Assembly: GCF_000204195.1 (NCBI RefSeq)
Contig: NZ_AFBG01000019.1
Location: forward strand, 186,001 to 250,000
DNA from: Acidovorax radicis N35
GTDB lineage: Bacteria > Pseudomonadota > Gammaproteobacteria > Burkholderiales > Burkholderiaceae_C
Reading direction: 5' to 3'
Length of the DNA stretch: 64,000 nt
The notes beneath the pieces were generated by a model. The model did not search any database. It saw only the letters and a program-made list of their open reading frames with translations, and was not told where the DNA came from. Shown here in pieces: positions 17,481-25,784 of this stretch. Numbering within the stretch: the first letter of the stretch is position 1; every line of letters starts with the position of its first letter. Both the position numbers and the translations under genes were made by a program.

Positions 17481-17633
17481 GGCTGCGCACCGCCCACAAC
17501 GCCCTCAACTGGCGCGGCCCAGACAAGCGGCCACCGTGCAAGGGCCGCCCCGCCGCACCGGTGGCGTCCCCCTGCCCGCACCGCGCAGCGGTGCGAGAGC
17601 GGGGGGAAGGCGCGCAGCGCCTCAGGGGGGTGA
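17481..17633 (+). repeat. Repeat family B, copy 2 (3' end of the BLUF gene)
   Basis: Contains AACTGGCGCGGCCCAGAC, GCACCGGTGGCGTCCCCCTG, a hairpin CGCACCGCGCAGCGGTGCG, and GGGGGGAAGGCGCGCAGCGC then CTCAGGGGGG. It starts about 7 nt beyond the BLUF stop codon in the direction of that gene. It is the closest match to copy 1, in opposite window orientation. Confidence 0.8.
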
Positions 17634-17636
17634 TCT

Positions 17637-18059
17637 CTAAGCTCTTCCGATGATGGAGGCGGTTGCCATCAACTCTTCCAGCAACGCAAACGACACCTTG
17701 CCCGAGACCGCATACGGGTCCAGCTCGGGCTTTTCGGAATACTTGAGCAGGATCGAATGGTTGATCTTGGACAGGTTGACCTGCCCCATCGTCCAGCCGC
17801 CAAAGCGGCGCTCGGCGATTTCCTCGTAGTGCAGCAGTTCCACGTTCTTGTGGCGCGGATCCTTCTGGATGTGGCCATACAGGTCGCTCACGGCGGAGCG
17901 GCCACCCTCGATGGCTTGCAGGAAGACCCCGCCGCCGTAACAAAGCACGCCCGTGATGCCGCAGCCCGGATTGTGCTGGCGCGACTGGGTCAGGATGGCC
18001 TCAATGGCGGCGGGCGAGGTATCGACAGCGCGGCTGGCGTAAAGCAGGCGTACCAACAT
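17637..18059 (-). CDS. BLUF-domain blue-light sensor protein
   Basis: 140 aa, essentially a single BLUF (sensor of blue light using FAD) domain with a short helical C-terminus and no effector domain. All residues of the photoactive network can be aligned to AppA: Tyr7 (LLYAS), Asn30 (RQHNPGCGITG), Gln48 (FLQAIEGG), Trp89 and Met91 (GGWTMG). The spacings Tyr-Gln (41) and Gln-Trp (41) are within one residue of AppA. The start has AAGGAA eight bases upstream. The gene begins 3 nt after folE, so it is probably co-transcribed with it. Output partner unknown. Confidence 0.93.
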   Translation of the reverse strand: MLVRLLYASRAVDTSPAAIEAILTQSRQHNPGCGITGVLCYGGGVFLQAIEGGRSAVSDLYGHIQKDPRHKNVELLHYEEIAERRFGGWTMGQVNLSKINHSILLKYSEKPELDPYAVSGKVSFALLEELMATASIIGRA

Positions 18060-18062
18060 GGG

Positions 18063-18791
18063 TTAGTTCCTTCCCGGGATGAGTGACAAAAATTCGCGAC
18101 GCAGGGCGCTGTCCTTGAGGAACACGCCGCGCATCACCGAGTTGATCATCTTGCTGTCCATTTCACGCACACCGCGCCAGGACATGCAGAAGTGGCTCGC
18201 CTCCATCACGATGGCCAGGCCGTCGGGCTGGGTCTTTTCCATGATCAGGTCCGCCAGCTGCACCACGGCTTCTTCCTGGATCTGGGGCCGGCCCATGACC
18301 CAGTCGACCAGGCGCGCGTACTTGGACAGTCCAATCACGTTGGTGTGCTCGTTGGGCATCACGCCGATCCAGATCTTGCCGATGACCGGGCAGAAATGGT
18401 GGCTGCAGGCACTGCGCACGGTGATGGGGCCGACGATCATGAGCTCATTCAAGTGCTCGGCGTTGGGGAATTCGGTAATCGGCGGCTGCGCCACGTAGCG
18501 GCCCTTGAACACCTCGTTGAGGTACATCTTGGCCACGCGGCGCGCGGTGTTGTTGGTGTTGTGGTCGCCCTCGGTGTTGATCACCATGCTGTCGAGCACA
18601 CCCTGCATCTTGACCTCGACCTCATCGAGCAGCTTCTCCAGCTCACCGGGCTCGATGAACTCTGCAATGTTGTCGTTGGCATGAAAGCGCTTGCGGGCAG
18701 CGGCAAGGCGCTCGCGAATCTTCACGGAGACGGGCGTGCCTTCATCATCCGGCGGGGTGGGCGTCATATCGGCGGCGGGTTGGCTGGACAT
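18063..18791 (-). CDS. folE: GTP cyclohydrolase I
   Basis: 242 aa. Converts GTP to 7,8-dihydroneopterin triphosphate, the first step of folate and pterin synthesis. The zinc site is intact: Cys129 and His132 in SACSHHFCPV, and Cys202 in EASHFCMSWRG. The catalytic core begins at about residue 50; the first ~45 residues are a variable N-terminal extension (TPTPPDDEGTP). The gene is followed within 3 nt by the BLUF gene. nudB, whose product acts on the FolE product, lies 11 kb away in the aspS cluster. A family-A repeat lies about 45 nt upstream. Confidence 0.96.
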   Translation of the reverse strand: MSSQPAADMTPTPPDDEGTPVSVKIRERLAAARKRFHANDNIAEFIEPGELEKLLDEVEVKMQGVLDSMVINTEGDHNTNNTARRVAKMYLNEVFKGRYVAQPPITEFPNAEHLNELMIVGPITVRSACSHHFCPVIGKIWIGVMPNEHTNVIGLSKYARLVDWVMGRPQIQEEAVVQLADLIMEKTQPDGLAIVMEASHFCMSWRGVREMDSKMINSVMRGVFLKDSALRREFLSLIPGRN

Positions 18792-18834
18792 GGCCAGAAT
18801 CGTAACAGCGAATGCCAGGGCATGGATTCCAAGG

Positions 18835-18892
18835 GTTTTAGGCCCCTAGCGCTTGTTGGACAAGCGCAAATAGCTACCAAAATAATAGCAAA
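18835..18892 (+). repeat. Repeat family A, copy 3
   Basis: GGCCCCTAGCGCTTGTTGGA, CAAGCGC, then TAGCTACCAAAATAATAGC. A well-preserved copy upstream of folE, pointing away from it. Confidence 0.85.
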
Positions 18893-18959
18893 CAATCCTG
18901 CAGGATTCCGTCATCCCTGGCACGAATCCGTCCCCCCGACGCAGGCAACCGGCGCCCCA

Positions 18960-19036
18960 CTCAGCCAGTGCCGCCGTGGAACCGGCTTCGCCCGGTGGCG
19001 TCCCCTGGTGGTTGCGGGCTGCGGGTCAGAGGGGTC
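18960..19036 (+). repeat. Repeat family B, copy 3 (degenerate; 3' end of the cardiolipin synthase gene)
   Basis: GCCAGTGCCGCCGTGGAACC, then GGCTTCGCCCGGTGGCGTCC, which match copies 4 and 6; the remainder is decayed to GTCAGAGGGGTC. It begins right after the cardiolipin synthase stop in that gene's direction. Confidence 0.7.
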
Positions 19037-19037
19037 T

Positions 19038-20276
19038 TCAATACCGGTTTCCAGTGACCCACAGCGCCAGCCGCATGAGGCCGAAGGCGATGCGATCCAG
19101 GACGCGCTGGCGCAGGGGGCGGTTCGCGTAACGCGCCGGGTCCATGCGCCGGCCAGCATGCTGCATGGCGTGCACCAGGCGCTGGCGCAGGTCGGTGGCA
19201 AAGGCGGCGTCTTCCACCACCACGTTGGCCTCGCGCGCCAGCAGCAGGCTCAGGGGATCCAGGTTGGACGAGCCCACGGTGGCCCAGGGGTTTTCGCCCA
19301 ACGCGTCGATGACCGCCACCTTGGCGTGCAGGAAGCTGGGCGCGTATTCGTGGATCTCCACTCCGGCCTCCAGCAGCGCGCCATACACCGGCCGCGCCGC
19401 GTGGTACTGCATGAAGTACTCGTAGCGCCCCTGCAGCAGCAAGCGCACGCGCACGCCCCGGCGCGCGGCCATCACCAACGCGCGGCGCAGCTTGCCGCCG
19501 GGCATGAAGTAGGCGTTGGCGATGATGACTTCGTGCCGTGCCGCGCCGATGGCCCGGCGGTAGGCTTTCTCGATCCGGCTGCGGTTGCGCACGTTGTCGC
19601 GCAGCACCAGCGCGGCCCGCATGGGCGGGCCTGCCTCCGCAGTCCGCACGGCATGCCGGGCCGCGCTGGCGGCGCGCAGGGCCTGCAGGGCTTCGGGCAG
19701 GCGGCGCTGGCGCGCGTCGCGCACTGCCTGCATGCGCCACCACAGCTGGTCCATGGTTTCGCTGGCCGGCGCGACCAGGCTGCCGGTGGCCTGCACGGCA
19801 AAGTCAAAGCGCGGCGCATCCAGCGTGCCGTAGTTGGGGTCGTGAAAGTCGTCCAGCACATTGATGCCGCCGCAGAACAGCATGCATCCATCCACCACGC
19901 ACAGCTTGCGGTGCAGCCGGCGCCACCGGTGGGGCAACAGCAGGCCCAACGGCCCCAAGGGGGAATACACGCGGTACTGCACGCCCGAGGCCTGCAAGCG
20001 TTCTGCCCAGCTGTGCGGCAAGGTGCCAGTGCCCACCCCATCCACCACCAACTGGGTGCGCACGCCGCGCTCGGCGGCCCGCATCAGCGCCTCGGCCACC
20101 GCCGCGCCGGCACCGGTGAAATCAAAAATGTAGGTTTCAAACTGGATGTCCGACAGCGCCGCATCCATGGCCTCGATCAGGGCGGGAAACAGCTCCTCGG
20201 CCCCTTGCAGCAGTCGCACCCGGTGGTCGTCCGAAAACTCAGCCCTGTGAGCCCGGAACAGCGACTTCTTGCTCAT
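19038..20276 (-). CDS. clsB: Cardiolipin synthase-like phospholipase D family protein (ClsB-like)
   Basis: 412 aa. Two HKD motifs are present: His122-Lys124-Asp129 (LHRKLCVVDG) and His317-Lys319-Asp324 (LHAKVAVIDA), the latter followed by SSNLDP. There is no N-terminal membrane hairpin as in ClsA, and length and architecture fit ClsB (YbhO). It probably condenses phosphatidyl groups to make cardiolipin at the inner membrane. Start 20276 is chosen where homologous sequence begins; the open frame upstream runs through a family-B repeat. The preceding gene encodes a YbhP-like protein, as in the E. coli ybhP-ybhN-clsB neighbourhood. Confidence 0.88.
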   Translation of the reverse strand: MSKKSLFRAHRAEFSDDHRVRLLQGAEELFPALIEAMDAALSDIQFETYIFDFTGAGAAVAEALMRAAERGVRTQLVVDGVGTGTLPHSWAERLQASGVQYRVYSPLGPLGLLLPHRWRRLHRKLCVVDGCMLFCGGINVLDDFHDPNYGTLDAPRFDFAVQATGSLVAPASETMDQLWWRMQAVRDARQRRLPEALQALRAASAARHAVRTAEAGPPMRAALVLRDNVRNRSRIEKAYRRAIGAARHEVIIANAYFMPGGKLRRALVMAARRGVRVRLLLQGRYEYFMQYHAARPVYGALLEAGVEIHEYAPSFLHAKVAVIDALGENPWATVGSSNLDPLSLLLAREANVVVEDAAFATDLRQRLVHAMQHAGRRMDPARYANRPLRQRVLDRIAFGLMRLALWVTGNRY

Positions 20277-20330
20277 CGCGCCCATCCACCGTGCAGCGCA
20301 CCGCCAGCGAATGTGGAAACGGGCGCGCAC

Positions 20331-20416
20331 AAGGCCAGTGCCACCGTGGAACTGGCCTTGCCAGGCCACGGGTGGCGTCCCCCCGCGGGGGAAGGCGCGA
20401 AGCGACTCAGGGGGGC
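20331..20416 (+). repeat. Repeat family B, copy 4 (3' end of the EEP gene)
   Basis: GCCAGTGCCACCGTGGAACT, GGCCTTGCCAGGCCACGGGT, GGCGTCCCCCCGCGGGGGAA, then GGCGCGAAGCGACTCAGGGG. It abuts the EEP stop at 20419-20421 and lies between that gene and the cardiolipin synthase start. Confidence 0.8.
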
Positions 20417-20418
20417 GT

Positions 20419-21156
20419 TCAAAGCCTGAACTCCGCAATCAGCGGCAAATGGTCCGACATGCGCCACCAAATGCGGCCGCGCGGCACGTGCAGCGACAAG
20501 GGCGTGAGGCCACGCACATACACATGGTCCAACTGGGCCAGCGGCAGCCGCGCGGGATACGTGAAGGCACGGGGCGCATCAAACTCATGCAACGCAAAAC
20601 CGGCCAGCATGCGCTTGATCTGCAAGCCCCAGTCGTTGAAATCGCCGGCCACCACCAGGGGCGCACCGGGCGGCACCTCGCGTTCGATGAAGCGCTGCAG
20701 GCGCTCGATCTGGCGGATGCGGCTGCCCGGGATCAGCCCCAGGTGCACCACGATCACATGGATGCGGCGGCCATGGGCGTCCACCTCCACATGCAGCAGC
20801 CCGCGCTGCTCGAAGCGGTGGTCCGAGATGTCCTCGTGCTGGTGGCCGATCACGGGCCAGCGTGACAGCAGGGCGTTGCCGTGCTCGCCATGTTTGGTGA
20901 TGGCGTTGGTGCGGTACACGGCCTCATAGCCCTCGGGGGCCAGGAACTCGGCCTGGGGCAGCTCGGGCCAGCGCTGAAAATACGCCTGTTCCCGCCGGTG
21001 GAGCTTGCGCACTTCCTGCAGGCAGACGATGTCGGCGTCGAGTTGCTCTACCGCCAGCCCCAGGTTGTGGATCTCCAGCCTGCGCGCCGGGCCGATGCCT
21101 TGTACGCCTTTGTGGATGTTGTAGGTGGCCACCCGCAGAATGTCGTCGTGTTGCAT
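20419..21156 (-). CDS. Endonuclease/exonuclease/phosphatase family protein (YbhP-like)
   Basis: 245 aa from ATG 21156. Metal-dependent phosphoesterase fold (DNase I-like): TYNIHKGVQG (Asn near residue 11), the metal Glu in CLQEVRKLHR, HLGLIPGSR, the VVAGDFNDW motif with Asp and Asn, and the C-terminal SDHLPLIAEF catalytic Asp-His. No signal peptide. Its place before a ClsB-like gene copies the conserved YbhP-ClsB pairing, which points to phospholipid rather than nucleic-acid metabolism; that is an inference. Confidence 0.88.
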   Translation of the reverse strand: MQHDDILRVATYNIHKGVQGIGPARRLEIHNLGLAVEQLDADIVCLQEVRKLHRREQAYFQRWPELPQAEFLAPEGYEAVYRTNAITKHGEHGNALLSRWPVIGHQHEDISDHRFEQRGLLHVEVDAHGRRIHVIVVHLGLIPGSRIRQIERLQRFIEREVPPGAPLVVAGDFNDWGLQIKRMLAGFALHEFDAPRAFTYPARLPLAQLDHVYVRGLTPLSLHVPRGRIWWRMSDHLPLIAEFRL

Positions 21157-21276
21157 GGTCTGATTGTGTCGCAAGCCGCACTGGCTGCGGGTTTGTACGA
21201 CGCTGCCAGGGGCACCAGCGCCTTACACTGGGTTACATCCACTCCCCCGCTCCAGCGGGACCGGTACACACCCTGA

Positions 21277-23028
21277 ATGGCTACCGAGACCGTTCCATCT
21301 GCCGCCCCTGCGGTGCTGGCGCTCATTGTCGACAGCAACGCCACCTCACGCAGCATCCTCGTGGGCCAGCTGCGCGAGTACGGCGTGACCCGCATCGTGC
21401 AATGCAGCCGTGTGCAGGACGCACGCAACCGGCTGGAGCACACCGTGTTCGACTATGTGTTGTGCGAACAATACTTTGGCGAAGGCGGCTACTCAGGCCA
21501 GACCTTGCTGGACGACCTGCGGCGCGCACAGCTCCTGCCGTTTTCCACCGTGTTTTTCATGGTCACGTCCGAGGCTTCGTATGCCGCCGTGGCCGAAGCC
21601 GCCGAATCTGCACTCGATGGCTACCTGCTCAAGCCGTTCACGCCCAGCGCGCTGTTCGAGCGCCTGAGCCTGGCACGCCTGCGCAAGATCCATCTGCGCC
21701 CAATTTTTGACGCCATCGAGGCCGAAGATTTCGAGCGGGCCGCCCGCCTGTGCGTGGCCCGCTTCGAGTCGCGCCAACCCTATTGGCTGTACGCCGCGCG
21801 CATTGGCTCCGAGTTGCTGCTGCGCCTGGGCCGCCACGACGAGGCCCGCACGCTGTTCGAGGCCGTGATCGCCGCCCGCGCCCTGCCCTGGGCCAAACTG
21901 GGCGTGGCGCGCGCGCAGATCGAATCGGGCCAGGCGGCACGCGCTGTGACCACCTTGCAGGAGCTGATTGGCGAAGATGCCTCGTTTGCCGATGCCTACG
22001 ACGTGCTGGGCCGGGCGCAGGTGGAGCTGGGCAATTTCTCGCAGGCCATCGAAACCTACCGGACGGCCAGCGGCCTGACGCCGGATTCGGTGGTGCGCCT
22101 GCAGAAGCTGGGAATGATGTCGTACTACATGGGCGACCGCGAAACCGCCACCAAGGTGCTGGCACGGGCCGCCATCCTGGGCATCGACTCCAAGCTGTTT
22201 GACTTCCAGTCGCTGGTGCTGCTCACGTTCTCGTACTTTGCCGAGAGCGATCGCAAGGGCATCGAGCGCTGCATGGCCGACTTTGGCCGCATTCTGGAGC
22301 GGCACCAGGGTAGCGCCCGCGTGCAGCGCTTTGCCGAGGTGGCGCGCACGCTGCAGCTCATCCAGCAGCGGCAGTTCTCGCAGGCGGTGGAGTCGGTGCG
22401 CAGCATGGCACGCGAGATCACGTCCAGCAGCTTTGATTTCGAGGCCGCGTGCAACCTGGGCAGTCTGCTGGCGGTGCTGGCCGTCACGTCGATCGATCTG
22501 TCGGACAGCGAGGGTTGGGTGCGTGCGCTCGGCATGCGCTATGCCAACACGCGCGGCCTGACCGAACTGCTGGCCAATGCCTGCAACCTGCACACGCCCT
22601 ACGGCGACCTGGTGCGCGAGTGCCTGCTCCACATCAACAAAACCGCCGAGGCCGCGATGGCCCAAAGCCTGCACGGAGACCCGACAGGCGCAGTCCATCA
22701 TCTGCTGGCCCAGGCCGAGAAAACACTCAATTCCAAATTGGTGGACATGTCCCAGCAGGTACTGCTGCGCCACCGGGCACGCATGGCGTCGCCGGAACCG
22801 CTGCAGGAAGCCATCGACGCCTTGCGCGCCCGTGTGGGCAGCACCCCGGTGCGCGCCATCCTGGGGCAAGACAGCGAACGGAGGCCCGGCGGCGTGGTCA
22901 TCCGTTCACGCAACGCGGCCGAGACGGGCCCCGCCACCAGGGCGTTGAGCGATGACGACCCCAGTGAGACTGACAGCTCGGAGCCTGACGATCCGCTGGA
23001 CAGGCTCAGGCTGCGGCCATTGGGATAG
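21277..23028 (+). CDS. Degenerate receiver domain fused to TPR repeats
   Basis: 583 aa. Residues ~13-135 form a CheY-like receiver: Asp19 of the acidic pocket (ALIVDSN), switch Thr97 (FFMVTSE) and Lys119 (GYLLKPF) are kept. The phosphoacceptor position in YVLCEQYF is Glu64 (or Cys63), not Asp. About residues 140-500 are helical TPR-like repeats (e.g. AYDVLGRAQVELGNFSQAIE). The C-terminal ~60 residues are acidic and disordered-looking (SDDDPSETDSSEPDD). No DNA-binding or enzymatic output domain. It stands alone; no histidine kinase gene is nearby. Confidence 0.88.
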   Translation: MATETVPSAAPAVLALIVDSNATSRSILVGQLREYGVTRIVQCSRVQDARNRLEHTVFDYVLCEQYFGEGGYSGQTLLDDLRRAQLLPFSTVFFMVTSEASYAAVAEAAESALDGYLLKPFTPSALFERLSLARLRKIHLRPIFDAIEAEDFERAARLCVARFESRQPYWLYAARIGSELLLRLGRHDEARTLFEAVIAARALPWAKLGVARAQIESGQAARAVTTLQELIGEDASFADAYDVLGRAQVELGNFSQAIETYRTASGLTPDSVVRLQKLGMMSYYMGDRETATKVLARAAILGIDSKLFDFQSLVLLTFSYFAESDRKGIERCMADFGRILERHQGSARVQRFAEVARTLQLIQQRQFSQAVESVRSMAREITSSSFDFEAACNLGSLLAVLAVTSIDLSDSEGWVRALGMRYANTRGLTELLANACNLHTPYGDLVRECLLHINKTAEAAMAQSLHGDPTGAVHHLLAQAEKTLNSKLVDMSQQVLLRHRARMASPEPLQEAIDALRARVGSTPVRAILGQDSERRPGGVVIRSRNAAETGPATRALSDDDPSETDSSEPDDPLDRLRLRPLG

Positions 23029-23062
23029 GCACTCCGCCTTCATCGCCTGCCCACTGCCGCTT

Positions 23063-23911
23063 TCAGTACACGGCTGGCGGCGATGGCGCGGCAACGGACG
23101 GACCCAGGCACACCGGCCTGCCATAGCGCGCCGCCAGGTCGCGCGTGGCGGCCACCAGCACGCTCGTGTCCACCCCTACGGCCACGAAGACGGCGCCCAG
23201 CTCCAGGTAACGACGTGCGAGCTTTTCATCGGCCATCAGGATGCCGGGCGCCTTGCCTTCGGCCAGCACGCGGCGTATCCCGCTCTCAATGGCCGCCTGC
23301 ACCTCCGGGTGCCCGGGGTTGCCCACATGGCCCATGCTGGCCGAGAGGTCGGCCGGGCCGAAGAACACACCATCCACGCCCGGCGTGTGTGCAATGGCAT
23401 CCAGGTTCTCGATCGCCAGGGTGCTCTCGGCCTGCACCAGCAGGCACACCTGGGCATTGGCCTCCTTCAGGTAGCCGGGGTAGCGCATCCACTGCGAGGC
23501 GCGCGCCAGGCCCGCGCCCATGCCGCGGATGCCGCCCTGCCCGTCATCCTGCGGATAGCGCATGGCGCGCGCCAGCTGAGCCGCCTGTTCGGGAGTGTCC
23601 ACCATGGGCACCAGCAGGGTCTGCGCGCCGATGTCCAGGTACTGCTTGATCAGCGCCGTGTCGCCCACCGGCACCCGAGCCACTGGGTGCGGGCCGGAGC
23701 CCAGCATGGCGCGGGCGCTGGCGATGCCCTGCAGCTGCTCCAGCATGCGCGGGACGTCGTTGGGCGCATGCTCCCCGTCCAGCAGCAGCCAGTCGAAGCC
23801 CGCGCCCGCCACCAGCTCGGCCGCATAGCCGCTGGCCAAGCCGAACCACAGGCCGATCTGCGGCGTGCGCGCGGCCAGGGCCTGCTTGAAGGTGTTCACG
23901 GGTGTATGCAA
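23063..23911 (-). CDS. hpaI: 4-hydroxy-2-oxoheptanedioate aldolase (HpcH/HpaI family)
   Basis: 282 aa. Class II aldolase that splits the last intermediate of homoprotocatechuate degradation to pyruvate and succinate semialdehyde. Conserved: His48 in [11 protein letters not shown], Arg79 (PVARVP), metal ligands Glu162 (VQAES) and Asp188 (FFGPADLS). The start is TTG 23911, preceded by GAGAGGA at good spacing; no ATG is available near the N-terminus. Last gene of the leftward hpa cluster, 10 nt after hpaH. It is convergent with the receiver-TPR gene, with a 34-nt gap. Confidence 0.92.
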   Translation of the reverse strand: MHTPVNTFKQALAARTPQIGLWFGLASGYAAELVAGAGFDWLLLDGEHAPNDVPRMLEQLQGIASARAMLGSGPHPVARVPVGDTALIKQYLDIGAQTLLVPMVDTPEQAAQLARAMRYPQDDGQGGIRGMGAGLARASQWMRYPGYLKEANAQVCLLVQAESTLAIENLDAIAHTPGVDGVFFGPADLSASMGHVGNPGHPEVQAAIESGIRRVLAEGKAPGILMADEKLARRYLELGAVFVAVGVDTSVLVAATRDLAARYGRPVCLGPSVAAPSPPAVY

Positions 23912-23921
23912 GGCAGTCCTC

Positions 23922-24737
23922 TCAAACGAAGCGGAAGGCGATATTGCCCAGCGGCCCATAGTCCGCATGGAAGGTGTCGCCCGCAGCCGCCGCCACGGGC
24001 CGCGTGAACGAGCCGCCCAGCACCACCTCGCCGGCTGCCAGCCCCTCGCCATAGGGCGCAAGCTTGTTGGCCAGCCAGGCCACACCCGTGGCCGGGTGGT
24101 TGAGCACGGCGGCCGCCAAGCCCGACTCCTCGATCACCCCGTTCTTGTAGAGCAGCGCACCGCACCAGCGCAGGTCCACCGCATCGGGCCGCACGGGGCG
24201 CCCGCCGGTGACGATGCCGGCGTTGGCCGCGTTGTCCGAGATGGTGTCGAACACCTTGCGCATCACGCCCGTGTGGCGGTCGTGCTGCTCGATGCGCGCG
24301 TCGATGATCTCGATGGCGGGCACCACGTACTCGGTGGCGGCCAGCACGTCGAAGATGTTCACCGGGGGGCGCCCCGGCTCGCCGCGCAACGGCTTGTTGA
24401 GCACGAAGGCCAGCTCCACTTCCACGCGCGGCAAAATGAAGCGCTGCATGGGGATGTCGCCGCCCTCGGCAAAGAACATGTCGTCCAGCAGGGTGCCGAA
24501 GTCCGGCTCGGTGATCTGGCTGGCGACCTGCATGGCGCGCGAGGTCAGGCCGATCTTGTGGCCGCGCACCGTGCGCCCCTCGGCGATCTTCATCGCCACC
24601 CAGGCGCGCGAGATGGCATAGCCGTCCTGCACCGTCATGCCGGGGTGGCGCTTGGAGAAATGCTCCACCTGCACGCGGGTCTTCTCGGCCTGGTGCAACT
24701 CCCGGGCCAACTGCTGGATCAGTGCGTCGTCAAGCAT
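23922..24737 (-). CDS. hpaH: 2-oxohept-4-ene-1,7-dioate hydratase (HpaH/HpcG)
   Basis: 271 aa. Hydratase of the MhpD/HpaH family acting just before the HpaI aldolase. Recognisable parts are [12 protein letters not shown], the metal-binding acid pair in [10 protein letters not shown] (about residues 103-112), [13 protein letters not shown], and the C-terminal [13 protein letters not shown]. Normal length for the family (~267 aa). It starts 10 nt after the Bug receptor stop in the same operon. Confidence 0.92.
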   Translation of the reverse strand: MLDDALIQQLARELHQAEKTRVQVEHFSKRHPGMTVQDGYAISRAWVAMKIAEGRTVRGHKIGLTSRAMQVASQITEPDFGTLLDDMFFAEGGDIPMQRFILPRVEVELAFVLNKPLRGEPGRPPVNIFDVLAATEYVVPAIEIIDARIEQHDRHTGVMRKVFDTISDNAANAGIVTGGRPVRPDAVDLRWCGALLYKNGVIEESGLAAAVLNHPATGVAWLANKLAPYGEGLAAGEVVLGGSFTRPVAAAAGDTFHADYGPLGNIAFRFV

Positions 24738-24747
24738 CTGTGCGTCC

Positions 24748-25758
24748 TCAGGATTCCGCCGTGAAACCGATGGCCTTCACGATGGGCCCCCATTTGTCGC
24801 CATCGGCCTTGAGCAGCGCCGCCAGCTCGGCCGGCGTGGACGAGCGCGCCTCCAGCCCCATCGCGGCCAGCCCGGCGATCACGTCCTTGTCCGCCAGCGC
24901 GGTGCGGATGGCGGCATTGGCCTTTTGCACCACATCGGCCGATGCCTTGCCCGGCAGGAAAAAGCCGAACCATTCGTTGTAGGCCATGTCCTTGTAGCCC
25001 TGCTCGATCAGCGTGCTGACACCCGGCATGAACTTGTTGCGCGTGGCGCCCGAGGTGGCCAGCACGCGGATCTTGCCGCCCTGAAGGTGCGGCAAAAATT
25101 CACCTACCGGCGCCGAGACGGCCGCGATCTGCCCGCCCAGCAGGTCCAGGATGGCCGGCTGCGAGCCGCGAAAGCCCACGTGGCGCATGTCCACCTTGCC
25201 CGCGCGGCTGATGAGTTCGCCCACGAAGTGCGGCACCGAGCCCGGTGCGGGCGAGCCGAAGTTGGCGCCCGTGGGGTTGGCCTTGCACCACTCCAGGAAC
25301 TCGGGCACGGTCTTCACCGAGGCCGGCACCTGCGGGCCCACGGCAAAGCCCATGTCGAACACCACGCCCAGCGAGACGGGGGTCACGTCGGCCACCGGGT
25401 CGTAGGGCAGCTTCTTGTAGGTGTGGGGGTAGATGCCCAGCATGGACATGGGCGTGGCCAGCAGCGTGGCGCCGTCGGCCGGGGCGGCCTTGAGCGTGGT
25501 GATGGCGATCTGCCCGCCCGCACCGGTCTTGTTCTCCACCACGGCCGATTTGGCGTAGCCGCCCGTGATCTGGGTGGCCACGCGGCGCGCCAGGGTGTCC
25601 ACGGTGCCACCGGCGGCAAAGCCGGCCAGGATCTTCACGGTGTCGATGGCCTGGGCCTGGGCCTGGGCCTGGGCCATGAAGGGCAGCGTGCCTGCGGCGC
25701 CGGCCAGGGCCAGCTGCAGGATGTCGCGGCGGGAAGGGGTGGGCGAGGATTTCGTCAT
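24748..25758 (-). CDS. Bug-type tripartite tricarboxylate transporter receptor protein
   Basis: 336 aa periplasmic receptor. A Tat-type signal is clear ([17 protein letters not shown]), followed by an unusual run of Gln-Ala dipeptides before the mature start ([15 protein letters not shown]). The Bug signatures are present: the VENKTGAGG loop and the domain-two motif around NFGSPAPGS. No tctA or tctB membrane genes are in the window, as is common for orphan Bug proteins in Burkholderiales. Its place between the FAH-family gene and hpaH suggests that it binds an aromatic acid fed to the pathway (inference). Confidence 0.92.
   Translation of the reverse strand: MTKSSPTPSRRDILQLALAGAAGTLPFMAQAQAQAQAIDTVKILAGFAAGGTVDTLARRVATQITGGYAKSAVVENKTGAGGQIAITTLKAAPADGATLLATPMSMLGIYPHTYKKLPYDPVADVTPVSLGVVFDMGFAVGPQVPASVKTVPEFLEWCKANPTGANFGSPAPGSVPHFVGELISRAGKVDMRHVGFRGSQPAILDLLGGQIAAVSAPVGEFLPHLQGGKIRVLATSGATRNKFMPGVSTLIEQGYKDMAYNEWFGFFLPGKASADVVQKANAAIRTALADKDVIAGLAAMGLEARSSTPAELAALLKADGDKWGPIVKAIGFTAES
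25645..25678. repeat. Hexamer tandem repeat in the Bug signal-peptide coding region
   Basis: GGCCTG repeats about five times head to tail, coding for alternating Gln and Ala on the minus strand at the signal-peptide cleavage region. Because the unit is six bases, copy-number change would lengthen or shorten the segment without breaking the frame. Confidence 0.7.
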
Positions 25759-25784
25759 GCGTTGTCTCCGGGTCTCGTTGTGGG

